64,000 nt of DNA from Agapanthus africanus (Eukaryota; Streptophyta; Magnoliopsida; Asparagales; Amaryllidaceae): NCBI GenBank assembly GCA_030015575.1, contig CM057347.1, positions 409,790,248-409,854,247 of the forward strand, given 5' to 3'. Position numbers and translations under genes: made by a program. Positions 1 to 14,020 of the stretch are shown in pieces; position 1 is the stretch's first letter; each line of letters starts with the position of its first letter. Below the pieces are notes generated by a model. It saw only the letters and a program-made list of their open reading frames with translations. It did no database searches and was not told the origin of the DNA.

Positions 1-1244
1 ACCCATCCCTCGATACAACGTGCTGCTGTCCAAGAGGGTTTTGAGCTGGGCCGGGTTTAGCCCCGTCGAGTTCGTTGGTAAGTTAGGCTTGCTTTTTGGG
101 TTTATGTTTTACTCGCGTTGCTGATAAGTGAGGTGTTTGTTTTGTGCAGGATCTATGGACTTCGGCGTTCTCCGAGATGCTATGCGCCAACCGAAGCAGC
201 CGGCTAGGGCTGGGGGCGCCAGCTTTTCCCGGGCACAGGCTGCTCCCGCTCCCACCACCCCGGTGGCGGTGCCCCGAGGACGCTCGGTGGTGGATCCTGC
301 CCCGGGCCCCAGCAGAGTGTCGGGCCGGAAGCGGGCCCTGATTGTGGAGGACACGGCCTCGGAAGAGGAGATCGGCTTCCCCCCGGAGACGCTCAAGAGG
401 AGTTCCTGGAGACATTACCGGGGCCAGTCTTCGCCGACCGTGGTGGAGGAAGGGGGGCTCCGGTTCACGGTGCCGTCCGGGCTGTCGGTCGCGGACAGCC
501 TCCTCCATGAGATAGAGACCTCGGCCGGGGGTCGGGTTCCCGGGGGACCCTCAAGGCTCAGCTGGCATCGATCGCCCAGGAAGCCGTGCAGGTAAGCCCC
601 CAGTGCGCGGTGAGATTTAGTGTTTTCCTTCATACTTTCTGATCCTTTTCCTTTTTGTGCCTTCCCAGACTCTCCAGCACGTGGCCCTCGCCCTTCGCAT
701 GGAGACCGAGGTGGTATCACCGGCGGTGGAGGCCGCGGGCAAGCTCGCCGCGTTGCAAGAGAGCTCCAGACGAGAGCAGGAGGCGATGTCGGCGAGGATC
801 GCCGCCCTGGAGGGCGAGGTGAATGCCGGGAAGAGGGAGGTCGCCCGGCATCGCGAGGCCGCCGCAATCGCCGAGGGCAAGTTCGAGGACTCCCAGGTGC
901 TCGCCGGCAACCTCAAGAAGACGGTGAAAACCCTCCGGAAGGAGCTGGGGGCAGCGGTCGAGGCCTATAAGTCGGCGGAATCGAGGGCCGTGGCGAGCTA
1001 CAAGGGGTCGAGGGGATTTTATGACGATCTGGCCGTGGCCACGACTCGCATTTGGCACGACGCCCTTGATGCCGTCAAGTCTCGGATGCCGGAGTTCGAT
1101 GACGCGAATCTGCGAGCCGGGTTCCCCCTCGTGGGCGTCGACGAGCAAAGGGGAGAGGCTGCCGGCGGGGAGGGGGCCGAGGACCCAGCGCCCCCAGTGG
1201 TGGAGGTTGAGGATCTCGAGGTCGTGCATGGGCCCGAGGTGTAG
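1..1244 (+). CDS. C-terminal part of a spliced antisense gene of element D (coiled-coil protein)
   Basis: Three exons are supported: 1-77, 150-591 and 669-1244, with introns 78-149 and 592-668. Both introns have GT..AG ends and preserve the reading frame. The stop is TAG at 1242-1244. The 5' end lies left of the window. The first exon encodes a segment with NVLLSKRVLSWAGFSP. Exon 2 is rich in Ala, Pro and Arg, with an acidic stretch (EDTASEEEIGFP). Exon 3 encodes a long Glu/Ala/Lys-rich coiled coil, then a compact tail (FYDDLAVATTRIWHDAL). The frame changes once within exon 2 (about 520-545), so this copy is probably broken. It resembles the C-terminal halves of proteins annotated in plants as putative gypsy-type transposon (Transposase_28-like), but that family call is tentative. 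It runs opposite to D's gag. Its function is unknown. Confidence 0.5.
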
Positions 1245-1345
1245 AGCCCCCGCTCTCCTATCTTCATTTTGTTTTCCTTTAAATTTTGTAAGGCTGAGGA
1301 GCCAGAAAATACCTCTTGTAAAAAAAACCTATGTTTGGCAGTAGT

Positions 1346-1351
1346 AATAAA
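1346..1351 (+). terminator. Poly(A) signal of the D antisense gene
   Basis: AATAAA lies about 100 nt after the stop codon of the spliced plus-strand gene, within T-rich sequence. This suits a plant 3' UTR. From 1381 to about 1609 I see no gene, only GC-moderate D sequence leading into the repeats. Confidence 0.5.
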
Positions 1352-1609
1352 GTTTTTCTTCTTCAGCTGTGATAAAGTTTTCCTTTCTGCCATCTGCTTG
1401 TGAAGAATACTCGCTTCGGGATATTTTTACTAGTGCCGTTGAGCTTTCGTGTCAGGTTGGCTCTCTGCCCAACGATCGTCCGTCGAGCCGACTGCAGTTG
1501 TTTGCCGACAAGCGTCTCCAAGGAGGTATCTCCTGGGGCCCCGAGATCGAGGGGAGATCGTTAGGCTTGGGCAGACCTGACGTTTGTTTCTGATTTAGAG
1601 TATCGGCTG

Positions 1610-1889
1610 TCATCTGGGGGTGACCGGGCAGGGTAGCTGCGCCGTTATTTCCCGCTGAGGCTTCACGCGTCTGTTGCGGCGTTAGGAAGGTTACCCACCA
1701 GGGGTGGCCGAGCAGGGTAGATGCTCGGTCGCCTCTTTTCAGGGCTTGGTTCTTTAGAGTTGTTGGTAGGCGACTACCAGCCTTGGGGGGTTGAGCGGTG
1801 TAGCCGCTCCGATGTTTTTGTGAGGGCTTTGATCCCTGGCGTAGATGGTAGGAGCCGGGGTTTGGCCGAGCAGGGTAGCTGCATGGGTC
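1610..1889 (+). repeat. D minisatellite, left fragment
   Basis: Degenerate copies of a unit containing CCGAGCAGGGTAGCTGC and GAGGGCTTTGATCCCTGGC. The array is cut at 1889 by element A and resumes at 32853, where the unit reads on directly. The bases GGGTC at 1885-1889 are one copy of A's target duplication. Confidence 0.7.
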
Positions 1890-3672
1890 TGTTAGTTATG
1901 TATATGCCCTAGAGGCCATTGTTGTACATATGATGTATATTATGATGGATGCTTGGATATATATAGAGAGGACTTTCTTTCTCGTCATGATAGTATGCTA
2001 TTTGGTTTCACTTTATCTTAACATGTTGACTTGTACTGGTTTACTGTCTTTCTCTCACATGTTGATAAAGCCCTTAGGATCTATACTCGACTACTGGGAC
2101 TATGATGAGATCATACTAGTGGGGCCACGGTAATCGATGAGTACATCCTATAACTGTTTCTAGTCGAGGGTATATCGAGACAGGGCATCGATACACCAGA
2201 GTAGACTAGCGTATACGCATCTTGACCCATATGATGGGCGATAGATGATCACATATCCATCGGTGTTTGACATCAGAGATGGTGTATGGGTGCTCAGTGG
2301 AGACTGGGTACACTGGACGGACTCACCGAGAACTCCCAGATGGTGATATACCACACGTCAGATGGCAGTTCTCCGGTGACACTGGTACAGGGTAGTATGT
2401 ATACCCGAGATCGTCATAGAGTCTTGTATGATTCCTACTGTGCTTTGATTTCCACCTTACCACGTCCAAGAGGGCGTGTAAAACGGTGGCTTTTGGGTGC
2501 AGTCCCGAATCACATGGAGGCAATGAGCGATAGGAGGGGATTCGTCTCTCCCGGTATAGGGAGTTGATGTTGTGCTGTGTTCAATTGGCTATAACTGGAA
2601 GTCCCTGGCCAGGGATGATATAGAAATTTACTGGTAAGTGTTACCAGTAGTTTCTCGATCTGTTATGAGCCTTACATCGACACGACTTATCGGTTACTGG
2701 GGTCTGACGTATACCACCCCTAGACTTGATATGCGACATATCAGACGAAGAGACCGGACTGTACGGGAGTGTTACTGATTGGATTCACAGGAGAACGTAC
2801 ATGCTAGCTTGTTGATCTTCTGATCGCTCAATACCTGGGTGGCTGTTACGTTTAGCTGACCGCTTGCAGCTTGTGGGTGTTTGATATGATCATCACCTGC
2901 TACCGGCGTATTGATGATTCTTTAGAGTCCTACACAGAGGTTTCTTGGCTCAGGAAAAATGGAGTAGAGGCACATATGTGATATGTGCAGGACCGAGGAT
3001 AATGCGATATGAGATACCGTATTATATTCTCGCGATATTTAGATGTGAACCAGGACATCGGATCAAGTGTTGATTCGATGAATCGGTACATGATATATTA
3101 GTCGGTTATATTCGATATAGCCGGATTGTCGGATCAACTGTTGATTCGATGATTTAATGTATAATAATATATATGATATATTGTATTACATTATCTAATA
3201 TTGGCTCGCTTTATTATTTCATTTTCTCACCAGATAATACATTGATATATATATGCGATATATATTAAAGGTATTATTTCTTTTGTTACAAATATATAAT
3301 ATATATGTGATATATATTATAATAACATGATATGATTAATAATGAAACATGTTTAGTGGTGATTAAACAAGGTTAGGGTTTAATTGGGTTAGTTTCTTCT
3401 TGCACATTCTAGAAGTTCTTCTTTTGTAATGAAGAAGATATTATGATAAATATTTTCTTATGACTCTTTTCTTAACCCAACCAAACCCTAGACTTAGTTA
3501 ACTCTCTACAAGGGTTATCCTTGTCATCATTAACCATGGTTGCATTATTATTGATATACTCATTTCATTATTCATCATAAAAGGATTATCTCATTTTCAT
3601 AATCTTCTTCTCTCTTGAGTTTTGAGAAAGCTTGCTAGATTTTCCTTTTGTGATGATTTCTTGTGAGAATAT
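1890..3672 (+). repeat. Element A 5' LTR, first part
   Basis: Begins TGTTAGTTATGTATATGCCC and matches the 3' LTR at 30658 onward. It is broken at 3672 by element B, whose duplicated target AATAT is at 3668-3672 and 14021-14025. It contains the hairpin series described under findings (2461-2478, 2548-2563, 2603-2614, 2622-2655). A TATATATA run lies about 65 nt from the LTR start, but I cannot say that it is the promoter. No gene is present. Confidence 0.9.
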
Positions 3673-5859
3673 TGTAGGGTTCCTAGGCACACTAAAGAGG
3701 TCTCACAACTGATCAAGCATGGCAAAATCAAATTTTACGGTACCGAGAAACCCTAAACTAGATCGTTAACTAGAGATTAGGCGAAAACAAATGCAAGTAA
3801 ACAACTTTACTACTAAGTGAACGGAAATACAACCTTTGTAGATCCGGTCCTCCACCTCCATAGCTCCGCGTTGACGTTCCTCCGCTGCGATCATCAGATC
3901 CCAGACTCTAGTAATGGTTTCGTCGAAGAAATGATCGGGCTAGATCGTCGACTTCGATGCCGAAGATGATCTACGTCGAGGCAACTCAAGATCAAGCTCC
4001 AACTTCACCAAGTCATGAAACTTGTGAAGAAAACACCCTATACTACTTGGCAAGTGGTAGAGGATGAAGAAATAGGAAGTGGGTTCACTTTAGAATTGGA
4101 TTTCTCGCTCTTTTTCTCAAGCCACCATTGAAGCTAGCAAGCTTCTTTCTTCTTGAAGAAGAAGAAGAAGAAGAAAAAGAATATGATAAGAATCATGAAA
4201 ATAGAACACAAAGTGATTCTTATCATATTTGCAACCATGGTTTAGTGTAGAGAATAAACTAGGGTTTAGTTGAATGGTTAGGGTTAAGGCAAAAGACAAA
4301 CTAGCTAGACTTTTCAAAGCTTCAAGTATCAAACAAAGAAAGCCACCATGTTATATTTTGCCAAAAATAAAAAGAATGAATAAACAAGTAAAAACCCTAA
4401 ACCATCAACTAAACATAGTTTAAGTCTTACACACACCCATGTTTGCATGTATCATCAAACATGATACAATCAAGTGCACAAAAATATATCACATATACAA
4501 TGTGCACTTCAAGTGAGAAAATCCATTTTAAGTGAACCAATATTAGTTAATGCAAAGTAATATATCAAATATATAATTATACATTAAATCATTAAATCAA
4601 CACTTGATTTAATGATCCGGTCATACTGCATATAACCGACTAATATCAAGTGTATCAATGTATCGAATCAACACTTGATTCGGTAACCCGGCTATATCAC
4701 ATATAACCCGCCGATGATACAAATCGCGAGAATAGAATACAGTATCACATACTGGTATTATTCTCGGTCCCGCACATATCTCATATGCACTCCTATTTCG
4801 TTTTGCTTGAGCCAGGAAACCTCTGTGTAGGACTCTAAAGACTCGTCAATACGCCGGCAGCAGGTGATGATCATATCAAACACCCACAAGCCGCAAGCGG
4901 TCTGCTAAACGTAACGGCCACCCGGGTATTGAGTGATCAGAAGATCGACGAGCAAGCCTGCTCACACTCCTGTGAATCCAACCAGTAACACTTACCGTAC
5001 AGTTCGGTCTCGTCGTCTGATATGTCGCATATCTTGCCTAGGGGTGGTAAACGTCAGACCCCAATAGCTCGATAAGTCGTGTCGATATGAGGTCTATAAC
5101 AGTTCGAGAAACTACTGGTAACACTTACCAGTAAATCTCAGCAACCCTGGCCAGGGATTTCCGGTTATAACCAATCGAACACAGCGCAACATCAACTCCC
5201 TATACCGGGAGAGACGAATCCCCTCCTATCGCTCATTGCCTCCATGTGATTCGGGACTGTACCCAAAAACCACCTTTTTGCACGCCCTCTTGGACGTGGT
5301 AAGGTGGAAATCAAAGCACAGCGGGAATCACACAAGACTCTATGACGATCTCGGGTCTACAGACTAACCTGTACCAGTGTCACCAGAGAACTGCCATCTG
5401 ACGTAAGGTATAATACCATCTGGGAGTTCACGGCGAGTCCGTCCAGTGTACCCAGTCTCCACTGAGCACCCGTATATCATCTCCGATGTTAAACACCAAT
5501 GGATATGGGATCATCCATCGCCCATCTGTATGGGTCGAGAAGGTATACGCTAGTCTACTCTGGTATATCGATGCCCCGTCTCGATACACCCACGACTAGG
5601 GACCTTGAAGGATGTACTTAAGGACTACCATGTCCCCACTATTATGATCCGCATCATAGTCCAGGTAGTCAAGTACACATCCTAAGGGCTTTACTAACAT
5701 GTAACAGAGAGACAATCAGTGTACACGGTAAGGTAAAGAGCAACCAGATAGTATACTATCATGTCGAGCAAAAAAGTCCTCCCTATATATGTCCAAGCAT
5801 CCACTACAATATACATCTTATGTATAGTAATGGCCTCTAGGGCATACATATAACTAACA
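3673..5859 (-). repeat. Element B 3' LTR
   Basis: A 2,187-bp direct repeat of 11836-14020. On the plus strand it starts TGTAGGGTTCCTAGG and ends ATAACTAACA. The adjoining ATCTCCCACTTGCAC is the reverse complement of the polypurine tract, which fixes this as the 3' LTR of a minus-strand element. Short ORFs inside (for example 4117-4332) recur in the other LTR only because the LTRs are duplicates. Confidence 0.93.
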
Positions 5860-5874
5860 ATCTCCCACTTGCAC

Positions 5875-8665
5875 TAGGGCCATCTGATAGCAGCGGTTGT
5901 AGTATCTCATACTCAACCATCCCATAAAAGTCTCTCTCTGGGAAAAGGCCTTTGTGAGTGGATCCGCCGTGTTGTCCTCTGAGTCTACTCTCCTAACCTC
6001 GATCCCCTGGAGATCAACCATCTCGATGATCAGGTGATACTGCCTTAGAATATGTCTGGATCACTGATGGGACGGACGTTCCTTGGCATAAGCCACAACT
6101 CCATTGTCACACAATGGGAGGAACTAAGTTCATCTCATGAACCAATATATACCCAGACTTCCTCTTTGGTAGCATCGTAAGTAGCGATGTATCCAGCCTT
6201 TATCGTCTAGTTTGCTACGGTATCTAGCTTGGAACTATTCCAGCATACCATCCCTTTACTGAGGGTAAAGACAATGCCTGTGACTGACATTCAGTCGTCC
6301 TTATCACCCTGGAACTTTTCCAGTGATTCTCCCCAGGATCGATTGATACCATCTCACTACAACTAGTAAGAATCCTAACATCCAATTACTTCTATCTCAT
6401 AGATCACAACTCATGATTTAGGAGGTATCAATTTGATCCTTTATGGAGAATCCTTGTGATAAGCGGAGATTGACCGAGCGTAGCATAGGAAACTCCTTCC
6501 CTATCAAGAGTATGTCATCCACGTACTCTACGAGGATCGTCACCATACTCCCTACTACTTTTTTGTTTATACAAGGTTCATCTACCTTTTCGATGATATC
6601 AAACTCTTTGATTACTACATCAAAACAGACGTTCCAACTCCGCGATGCCTGCTTTATCCTATAAAGCATCTTGTACACGTTTCCGCTGCTCCCACTGTCT
6701 ACGAAGCCCTCTGACTTTGTACTTATAGACTCTCTCTTCTAAAATATCATTTAGAAGAGCAGTCATGACACCCACCCGCCAGATATCGTAGTCATGGTAT
6801 GTAGCCATGACAAGTAGGATCCGGATGGACTTAAGCATAGCCACTGGAAAAGGTTTCATCATTATCCACGCCTGGTCGATGACGAAAACCTTTAACAAGT
6901 CTAGCTTTGAAAGTCTCAACTTTTCCATCTACACCAAGTAATCTTCTCAAGATATACTTGCTCCTGATGGGGATTTAACCCTTCAGATATAGCAACCAAA
7001 GTCCATACTTCGTTGGTGTACATGGTTTCCATCTCAGATCGCTAAGTATCCAGCCATTCTTACAGAGTCCCTACTCTCGATGGCCTGCTCGAAACTAGTT
7101 GGGTCATCATCTCATGATGCAATCCTCGCTCCTACTGTCATAGAGAAACCGAAGTATCTCTCAGGTGGATGAGGAACCCTACTAGATCGGCGGAGAGGCT
7201 GAGGTTCATTGGTAACTATTGAATCCTTTGGTTTTATCAAATCATCTGCTGTAGTTTTTTTTTATAGCTGGAACCTTTCCAGTTCTACATTACAGACATT
7301 GCCTCGAGCTTGTCCGGATTTTGCTTTTAGACATAGGCCGGTCAACCCCAAATCTTAACTAGCTTAAGCATGGGCTCTTCCCTTTCCATATCACATATGA
7401 AGTGGTAGGCAACTGATTTGATTGGAACCCTATTCAATAGGTATGCAGCTTCTCAAGCGCATAACTCCTAAAAGGAAATAGGTAACTCAGTAGTACTCAT
7501 CATAGAGCACACCATATCACATAGGGTGCTATTGCTCCACCCCGATATACCATCGTGCTATGGTGTATACGGAGGAGTAATGCTGAGAAAGAATCTCATT
7601 CTCCTTTAGAATAGTCCAGGAATTTCGTGCTCAAGTATTCTCCTCCTTGATCTCATCAAAGGACATAATACTTATACCCGTATTGGTTCTCTACTTCTAA
7701 CTTATATTCTGTGAATATCTCAAAAAGGTTCGGACTTGTGTTTCAACAGGAAGATATGACTGAATCTTGAGAGATCATCAGAGAATGTAATGAAGTACAA
7801 AGAACCGGTCTTGTTATGTATAGACAGGGGACCTTCATACATCAGTATGTATCAATCCCAAGAGTTCACTAACTCTTTCTCTGTTTACAATAAACGGAGC
7901 TATGGTCATCTAATCTTTGTGACATGACTGGCAAGTTTCATAAGATGTAAATTCAAACAGATTTAAATATGCATCTATCTGCAACTTAGCTAGTCGGGTC
8001 GCATTGATATGACCTAGTCTACAATACCCCAAGAAGGATTTGTTCATTTCTGAACTCTTCCTCTTGTGTGTGTTCTGTATATTAAGAACTGTAGTTTGAT
8101 TTAGAACATCAATGCTTTTAGATAACGTGCCTGAACCGATCAACTTTTGATATAGGAAATGTTCAAAACATAATCCAAGAATACAAAATTATATCCTTTC
8201 TTTATTAAATAAATAGATTGATATGATTTTGTATATCAGGTTCGGTATCTAATAGCATTTGTTCAGAATTAATGTATTGGTAATACAGGGTAACAGTGAC
8301 CAACAGACTTGGCTGCAACACTTGCCCCGTTTTCTGTCTCATGAAACTTATCACCCGTTCTCAGTTCTTTACCTATCTGTAGCCCATGTAACAAATTACA
8401 TATGCGGGATCCTGATCCGGTATCTCATATCCAGGAGGTAAAGAATACTGAGAAACAGTTCTATATAATGAACACACCCGAAGATGATGCATCAGAATGC
8501 ACTTTCTTCGTTTGGGCGGCACGGGAATTCTGGTAATCCCCAATTTCCTGCTCTGTCTTATAACAATTATAAGTTGGAGCGGGACCAACGTTCCCCAGCT
8601 CTGTATAACAAGCGGGTTCGGTCAATATTCCGTATTATTATCTTGATTAAGGCGTGATATGGTCG
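5875..8665 (-). pseudogene. Element B pol remnant (protease, integrase, RT, RNase H)
   Basis: No frame stays open for long, but copia pol pieces appear in order on the minus strand. A protease-region trace is near 8370-8590. The integrase zinc-binding N-terminus (CRLGHINATRLAKL and CQSCHKD) is at 7910-8143. RT fragments occupy 6418-6928, including YVDDILLIGKE near 6520. A degenerate RNase H region runs to about 5875. The equivalent of A's start codon reads ATA. There is no gag-type CCHC knuckle upstream. Many of the same degenerate features occur in element E, so the decay predates this insertion. No functional protein is expected. Confidence 0.85.
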
Positions 8666-11600
8666 CTACCTGGAGAGAGAGAGAAGAAAACACTCAGCGT
8701 GCGCTCTTGCAAGATCAGATTGATTATTATTTTATCTAATCAGGATGGCTCCCACTGTTTTTATCAAATCTTCCTTCAAACCCTAAAAGGAAAGACTAGC
8801 CGGGATTAATTACACGCTACAAGTTCGCCAATCTTTCAGCCAGGCCAGTGTCGGTACTTTGAAGGAGGTCCCCCGTGCTTTCGCACGAACCTAATTAATG
8901 TAAACCCCGTTTTCCCAGAGGCGTAACCTCGTTAACACCTTTCTAGACACCTACTTGATCAGACAATTGTAATGTGTAAAACTCTCCCAGGAGTAACTCT
9001 TACTCGCAGCGGGTATCGGGATCCAACTATCTCATAGAAGGTATGCAATCTCATTGCAAATTTCAACACTTGAAATTCCCGATAAATTTTGCCCCTAGCG
9101 TCCTATGACCTTGACGCAGGCCAACAAACCATAGTGCGCTAGTCAAATTCAACCCGTCATTTCCTGATTGAATTAAACCCACCCGCACGACCCTTGACGC
9201 AGGCCAACAAAGTCGCACGACTACCCTAATCCAATCTGCATCATATGCATAAGCAGATAAATACTAGTTAGCTACCGCACACTACGCCTTGACGCAGGCC
9301 AACAAACGTAGCACGAATACTAACTACTACTTATCTGAAATGACGGAGGGCTACGACAGGTTTTTCTGAAAACCTATTGCGTAATGAACTTGATATCGTT
9401 GTAGAATCAAATGATTTTTAAAATGGAATATTTCTGAAGCTTTTCTAGTTTTGCTAAAGGGGTCACTCCCGGTGAAGAGATCGTCGGCCCTTTCCTCGTC
9501 GAATGAGGTGCGGGATATATCATATATATCACTGTGCAAAGCAGAAACTATAGAAGCAATCAAAAGACAAATCGAGTGTGTAGCATCTGCCAGTTATTGC
9601 TAAAGGGGTCACTCCCGGTGAAGGGATCGTCGGCCCTTTCCTCATCGAATAAAGTGCAGGATATATCATATATACCGCTGTGCAAAGCAAGAACTGTAGC
9701 TACCTGTTTTATTTTTGAAATTCGATTCTACAACATCTTTAGGTTTCTTTTCTTCCATTAATCACATTAATGAAGTCCCATCATTTAAGTTACCTAAACA
9801 TCACAGATAAATACGACGTACACTTATGCCATCCGCATTCGCCTCGATGTCCCCTCGTGCACCGTTAGGTTAGGTAACTAATGGCAGAGCAGGGCAGGCT
9901 AGCGCGGGTGTAAAACATAAGTAACGTCTATATAATATATCATATATACTATATACAGTATCTATCACAGAACATCAAATGATCACATCACAGATATCAC
10001 AGCAGAAGAATTATATGAAACATTGGATATACTAAGACGTCCGTGTTTTCAATACGAGCCAGTATAAAACACGGATTCCACGGTCGCGATGAATAGCCAA
10101 ACCCACACCCCTAGACCCCTACGAGAGCGGCAAGCAACCCTACCAATTCTAGAGTTAGGAGACCTGGACTCGACTCCTCGAGTTGGTCTCCCACTGGACT
10201 CCAGAACCCGGTTACTTATGCCCTCCTCCTTGGGTCTATCCTAGTGCGGGTCTATCCTAGTGCGGAAAAAATAAATAATATACAAAAGGTGACATCTTCC
10301 GCAACCTGGAAGTGCCCCAATAAAAGAATATTACATACAAGTTTTTACATGAATGAAAATGAAAAACACTCATCTCACATAAAAAAAACCCGGCTATTCA
10401 AACACGACGGTCCAATATAACATATCCAGCAACACATAATATCACATGTTATCAACGTAAGTAAACATGCGTATCCCAATTGTCGTTGACATATAGCAAC
10501 GAAACCGGCGATATCACATATCACACTTACGGTCACAAAAAAGAAAGTGTAAAACTACAACAGTTGGAATCCGCAACCTTCTTAGATATCGCATGCCTAA
10601 CCATATGAATTCCTTAAATATCGCATGCCTAACAATTATAAACCCCGCATTTTAGTCTCATTATCGAAAACTCTTTTCAATATCAAGTCGGGCAATTCAA
10701 CAAGATTCCCGACATCCAGAACGAATGCTCGTCGCAAACTTTAGTGGACGGCCGCACCCCCGATACCGTCGACGAAGTGCACTAAGGCGGAACGCCGCCG
10801 CCGCGAGCACCCGAACGGATGCTTTTTGGCGACGGGGTTTTCCTACAGTCACTTGGTCGGGGCTATGGGGTGTAGCTGTCTATTAAGTTTACCCGGCGAG
10901 TATCCACGTACGCTACGTGATTGCGACGGACTTTTGATCACATCAAAATTCCGTGGCAACCGATCAAGTGAGACTAAACTGCTATGTTTATAACATCCAA
11001 ATCAGTTATCTCATAACTACTTGTGGATTCCAAGTATTGTATCCCATTCCAGATAAATAGAAAATGTTAAACTTTCCGATCGAACATTCAAACACCCAAG
11101 TTTTCCCGAAACAGCTCAACACATGAAATAAGTTTAAAAACATTCACTTCATGCCTCAGTACCAACGGTCCAGCCGTAGAAGGGTCAAGCCAACGCCTCA
11201 CATGTGGCACGCCGTACTGCCCCAAACCCTAAGGTTCAAAGGACAATTCAAGACGGTCACGTAATCGAGTTAAGGTTTGTTGTCTTCTAGAGGGACCATC
11301 GCGTTACTTACACTACTTAGAACGTCATTAAACTACGGAAAAATCCAACAACTGGAAATTTCCCGGCAGGGGAAAAAGTGGGTATTTAAATCCGGTTGAA
11401 TTTTTTAACATATTCTAAAATTACCCGGAAAAACACATAGACGAAATTAGACTTCCCGATCGAAACACCGAGTCCCTAATACAACCCAGAAAAACTCAAC
11501 TGTTGAGTATCAATTAAAAATTCCCATAAAATACAGCAACTTTAGATAGAGATTACTGTGCAAACAGAAGTGAACAAGCCCACAGTATTGCCGCGGAACC

Positions 11601-11822
11601 GCCGCCCAACCTAGGGTACGGCCACGGTTCCGCGGCAGTTTAATCGAATTGGGTCCACGAATTTCACAGTAATTCCTATAAAACCCTGCTGAATTTTTTG
11701 GCTATTTTTAATTCACAAAAATCCAAAAATCCAGAAAATGTCCAGAGAGTGGTTTGAGTTAGGGTTTCGGGGTTCGTTCGGATTTCTAACATCGTCTACA
11801 CTTCGCCTAAGGCTCTAGCTAG
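8666..11822 (-). other. Element B untranslated leader
   Basis: About 3.15 kb between the primer site and the pol remnant, with no coding signal. It holds the paired GC palindrome (11590-11605 and 11621-11636). It also has three copies of a CCTTGAC..GGCCAACAA hairpin (9109-9127, about 9187-9212, about 9287-9307) and two copies of a block with TCACTCCCGGTGAAG (about 9465 and 9610). The same landmarks occur in the same order in elements A, C and E. Confidence 0.8.
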
Positions 11823-11834
11823 GCTCTGATACCA
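11823..11834 (-). other. Primer-binding site of element B
   Basis: The minus strand reads TGGTATCAGAGC, one base inside the LTR. This is the standard plant copia primer site, complementary to the 3' end of initiator tRNA-Met. Confidence 0.9.
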
Positions 11835-11835
11835 C

Positions 11836-14020
11836 TGTAGGGTTCCTAGGCACACTAAAGAGGTCTCACAACTGATCAAGCATGGCAAAATCAAATTTTA
11901 CGGTGCCGAGAAACCCTAAACTAGATCGTTAACTAGAGATTAGGCGAAAACAAATGCAAATAAACAACTTTACTGCTAAGTGAACGGAAATACAACCTTT
12001 GTAGATCCGGTCCTCCACCTCCATAGCTCCGCGTTGATGTTCCTCCACTGTGATCATCGGATCCCGGACTCTAGTAATGGTTTCGTCGAAGAAATGATCG
12101 GGCTAGATCGTCGACTTCGATGCCGAAGATGATCTACGTCGAGGTAACTCAAGATCAAGCTCCAACTTCACCAAGTCATGAAACTTGTGAAGAAAACACC
12201 CTATACTACTTGGCAAGTGGTAGAGGATGAAGAAATAGGAAGTGGGTTCACTTTAGAATTGGATTTCTCACTCTTTTTCTCAAGTCACCATTGAAGCTAG
12301 CAAGCTTCTTTCTTCTTGAAGAAGAAGAAGAAGAAGAAAAAGAATATGATAAGAATCATGAAAATAGAAAACAAAGTGATTCTTATCATATTTGCAACCA
12401 TGGTTTAGTGTAGAGAATAAACTAGGGTTTAGCTGAATGGTTAGGGTTAAGGCAAAAGACAAACTAGCTAGACTTTTCAAAACTTCAAGTATCAAACAAA
12501 GAAAGCCACCATGTTATATTTTGCCAAAAATAAAAAGAATGAATAAACAAGTAAAAACCCTAAACCATCAACTAAACATAGTTTAAGTCTTACACACACC
12601 CATGTTTGCATGTATCATCAAACATGATACAATCAAGTGCACAAAAATATATCACATATACAATGTGCACTTCAAGTGAGAAAATCCATTTTAAGTGAAC
12701 CAATATTAGTTAATGCAAAGTAATATATCAAATATATATTATACATTAAATCATTAAATCAACACTTGATTTAATGATCCGGTCATACTGCATATAACCG
12801 ACTAATATCAAGTGTATCAATGTATCGAATCAACACTTGATTCGGTAACCCGGCTATATCACATATAACTCGTCGATGATACAAATCGCGAGAATAGAAT
12901 ACAGTATCACATACTGGTATTATTCTCGGTCCCGCACATATCTTATATGCGCTCCTATTTCGTTTTGCTTGAGCCAGGAAACCTCTGTGTAGGACTCTAA
13001 AGACTCGTCAATACGCCGGCAGCAGGTGATAATCATATCAAACACCCACAAGCCGCAAGCGGTCTGCTAAACGTAACGGCCACCCGGGTATTGAGCGATC
13101 AGAAGATCGACGAGCAAGCCCGCTCACACTCCTGTGAATCCAACCAGTAACACTTACCGTACAGTCCGGTCTCGTCGTCTGATATGTCGCATATCTTGCC
13201 TAGGGGGGTAAACGTCAGACCCCAATAGCTCGATAAGTCGTGTCGATATGAGGTCTATAACAGTTCGAGAAACTACTGGTAACACTTACCAGTAAATCTC
13301 AGCAACCCTGGCCAGGGATTTCCGGTTATAACCAATCGAACACAGCGCAACATCAACTCCCTATACCGGGAGAGACGAATCCCCTCCTATCGCTCATTGC
13401 CTCCATGTGATTCGGAACTGTACCTAAAAACCACCGTTTTGCACGCCCTCTTGGACGTGGTAAGGTGGAAATCAAAGCACAGTGGGAATCACACAAGACT
13501 CTATGACGATCTCGGGTCTACAGACTAACCTATACCAGTGTCACCAGAGAACTGCCATCTGACGTAAGGTATAATACCATCTGGGAGTTCTCGGCGAGTC
13601 CGTCCAGTGTACCCAGTCTCCACTGAGCACCCGTATATCATCTCCGATGTTAAACACCAATGGATATGGGATCATCCATCGCCCATCTGTATGGGTCGAG
13701 AAGGTATACGCTAGTCTACTCTGGTATATCGATGCCCCGTCTCGATACACCCATGACTAGGGACCTTGAAGGATGTACTTATGGACTACCATGTCCCCAC
13801 TAGTATGATCCGCATCATAGTCCAGGTAGTCAAGTACACATCCTAAGGGCTTTACCAACATGTAACAGAGAGACAATCAGTGTACACGTTAAGGTAAAGA
13901 GCAACCAGATAGCATACTATCATGTCGAGCAAGAAAGTCCTCCCTATATATGTCCAAGCATCCACTACAATATACATCCTATGTATAGTAATGGCCTCTA
14001 GGGCATACATATAACCAACA
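11836..14020 (-). repeat. Element B 5' LTR
   Basis: A 2,185-bp LTR adjoining the primer site, so it is the 5' LTR on the minus strand. Its partner is 3673-5859. About 40 differences between the two were counted by eye. It ends AACCAACA at 14020, followed by the AATAT duplication. Confidence 0.93.

Larger units (their letters stand above)
3673..14020 (-). mobile_element. Element B: copia retrotransposon inserted in A's 5' LTR
   Basis: A 10,348-bp element in minus orientation with LTRs at 3673-5859 and 11836-14020, flanked by AATAT. Minus-strand reading gives LTR, primer site TGGTATCAGAGC (11834-11823), a long leader, decayed pol, polypurine tract AAGTGGGAGAT and LTR. The LTRs differ by roughly 2% by eye. 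Its pol remnant aligns with that of element E better than with A. B and E share the same altered start context (ATA where A has ATG), so they form one subfamily. Confidence 0.93.

Noticed and set aside
83..916. Minus-strand ORFs over the spliced D gene
   Set aside because: Shadow frames; intron borders and frame continuity support the plus strand only.
3160..3320. AT palindromes resembling MITE termini
   Set aside because: They are internal parts of A's LTR and recur at the same place in the 3' LTR (31925-32090).
4117..4332. 71-codon minus-strand ORF present in both LTRs of B
   Set aside because: Duplicate by LTR origin; low-complexity Leu run from a GAA repeat; no start context or conservation elsewhere.
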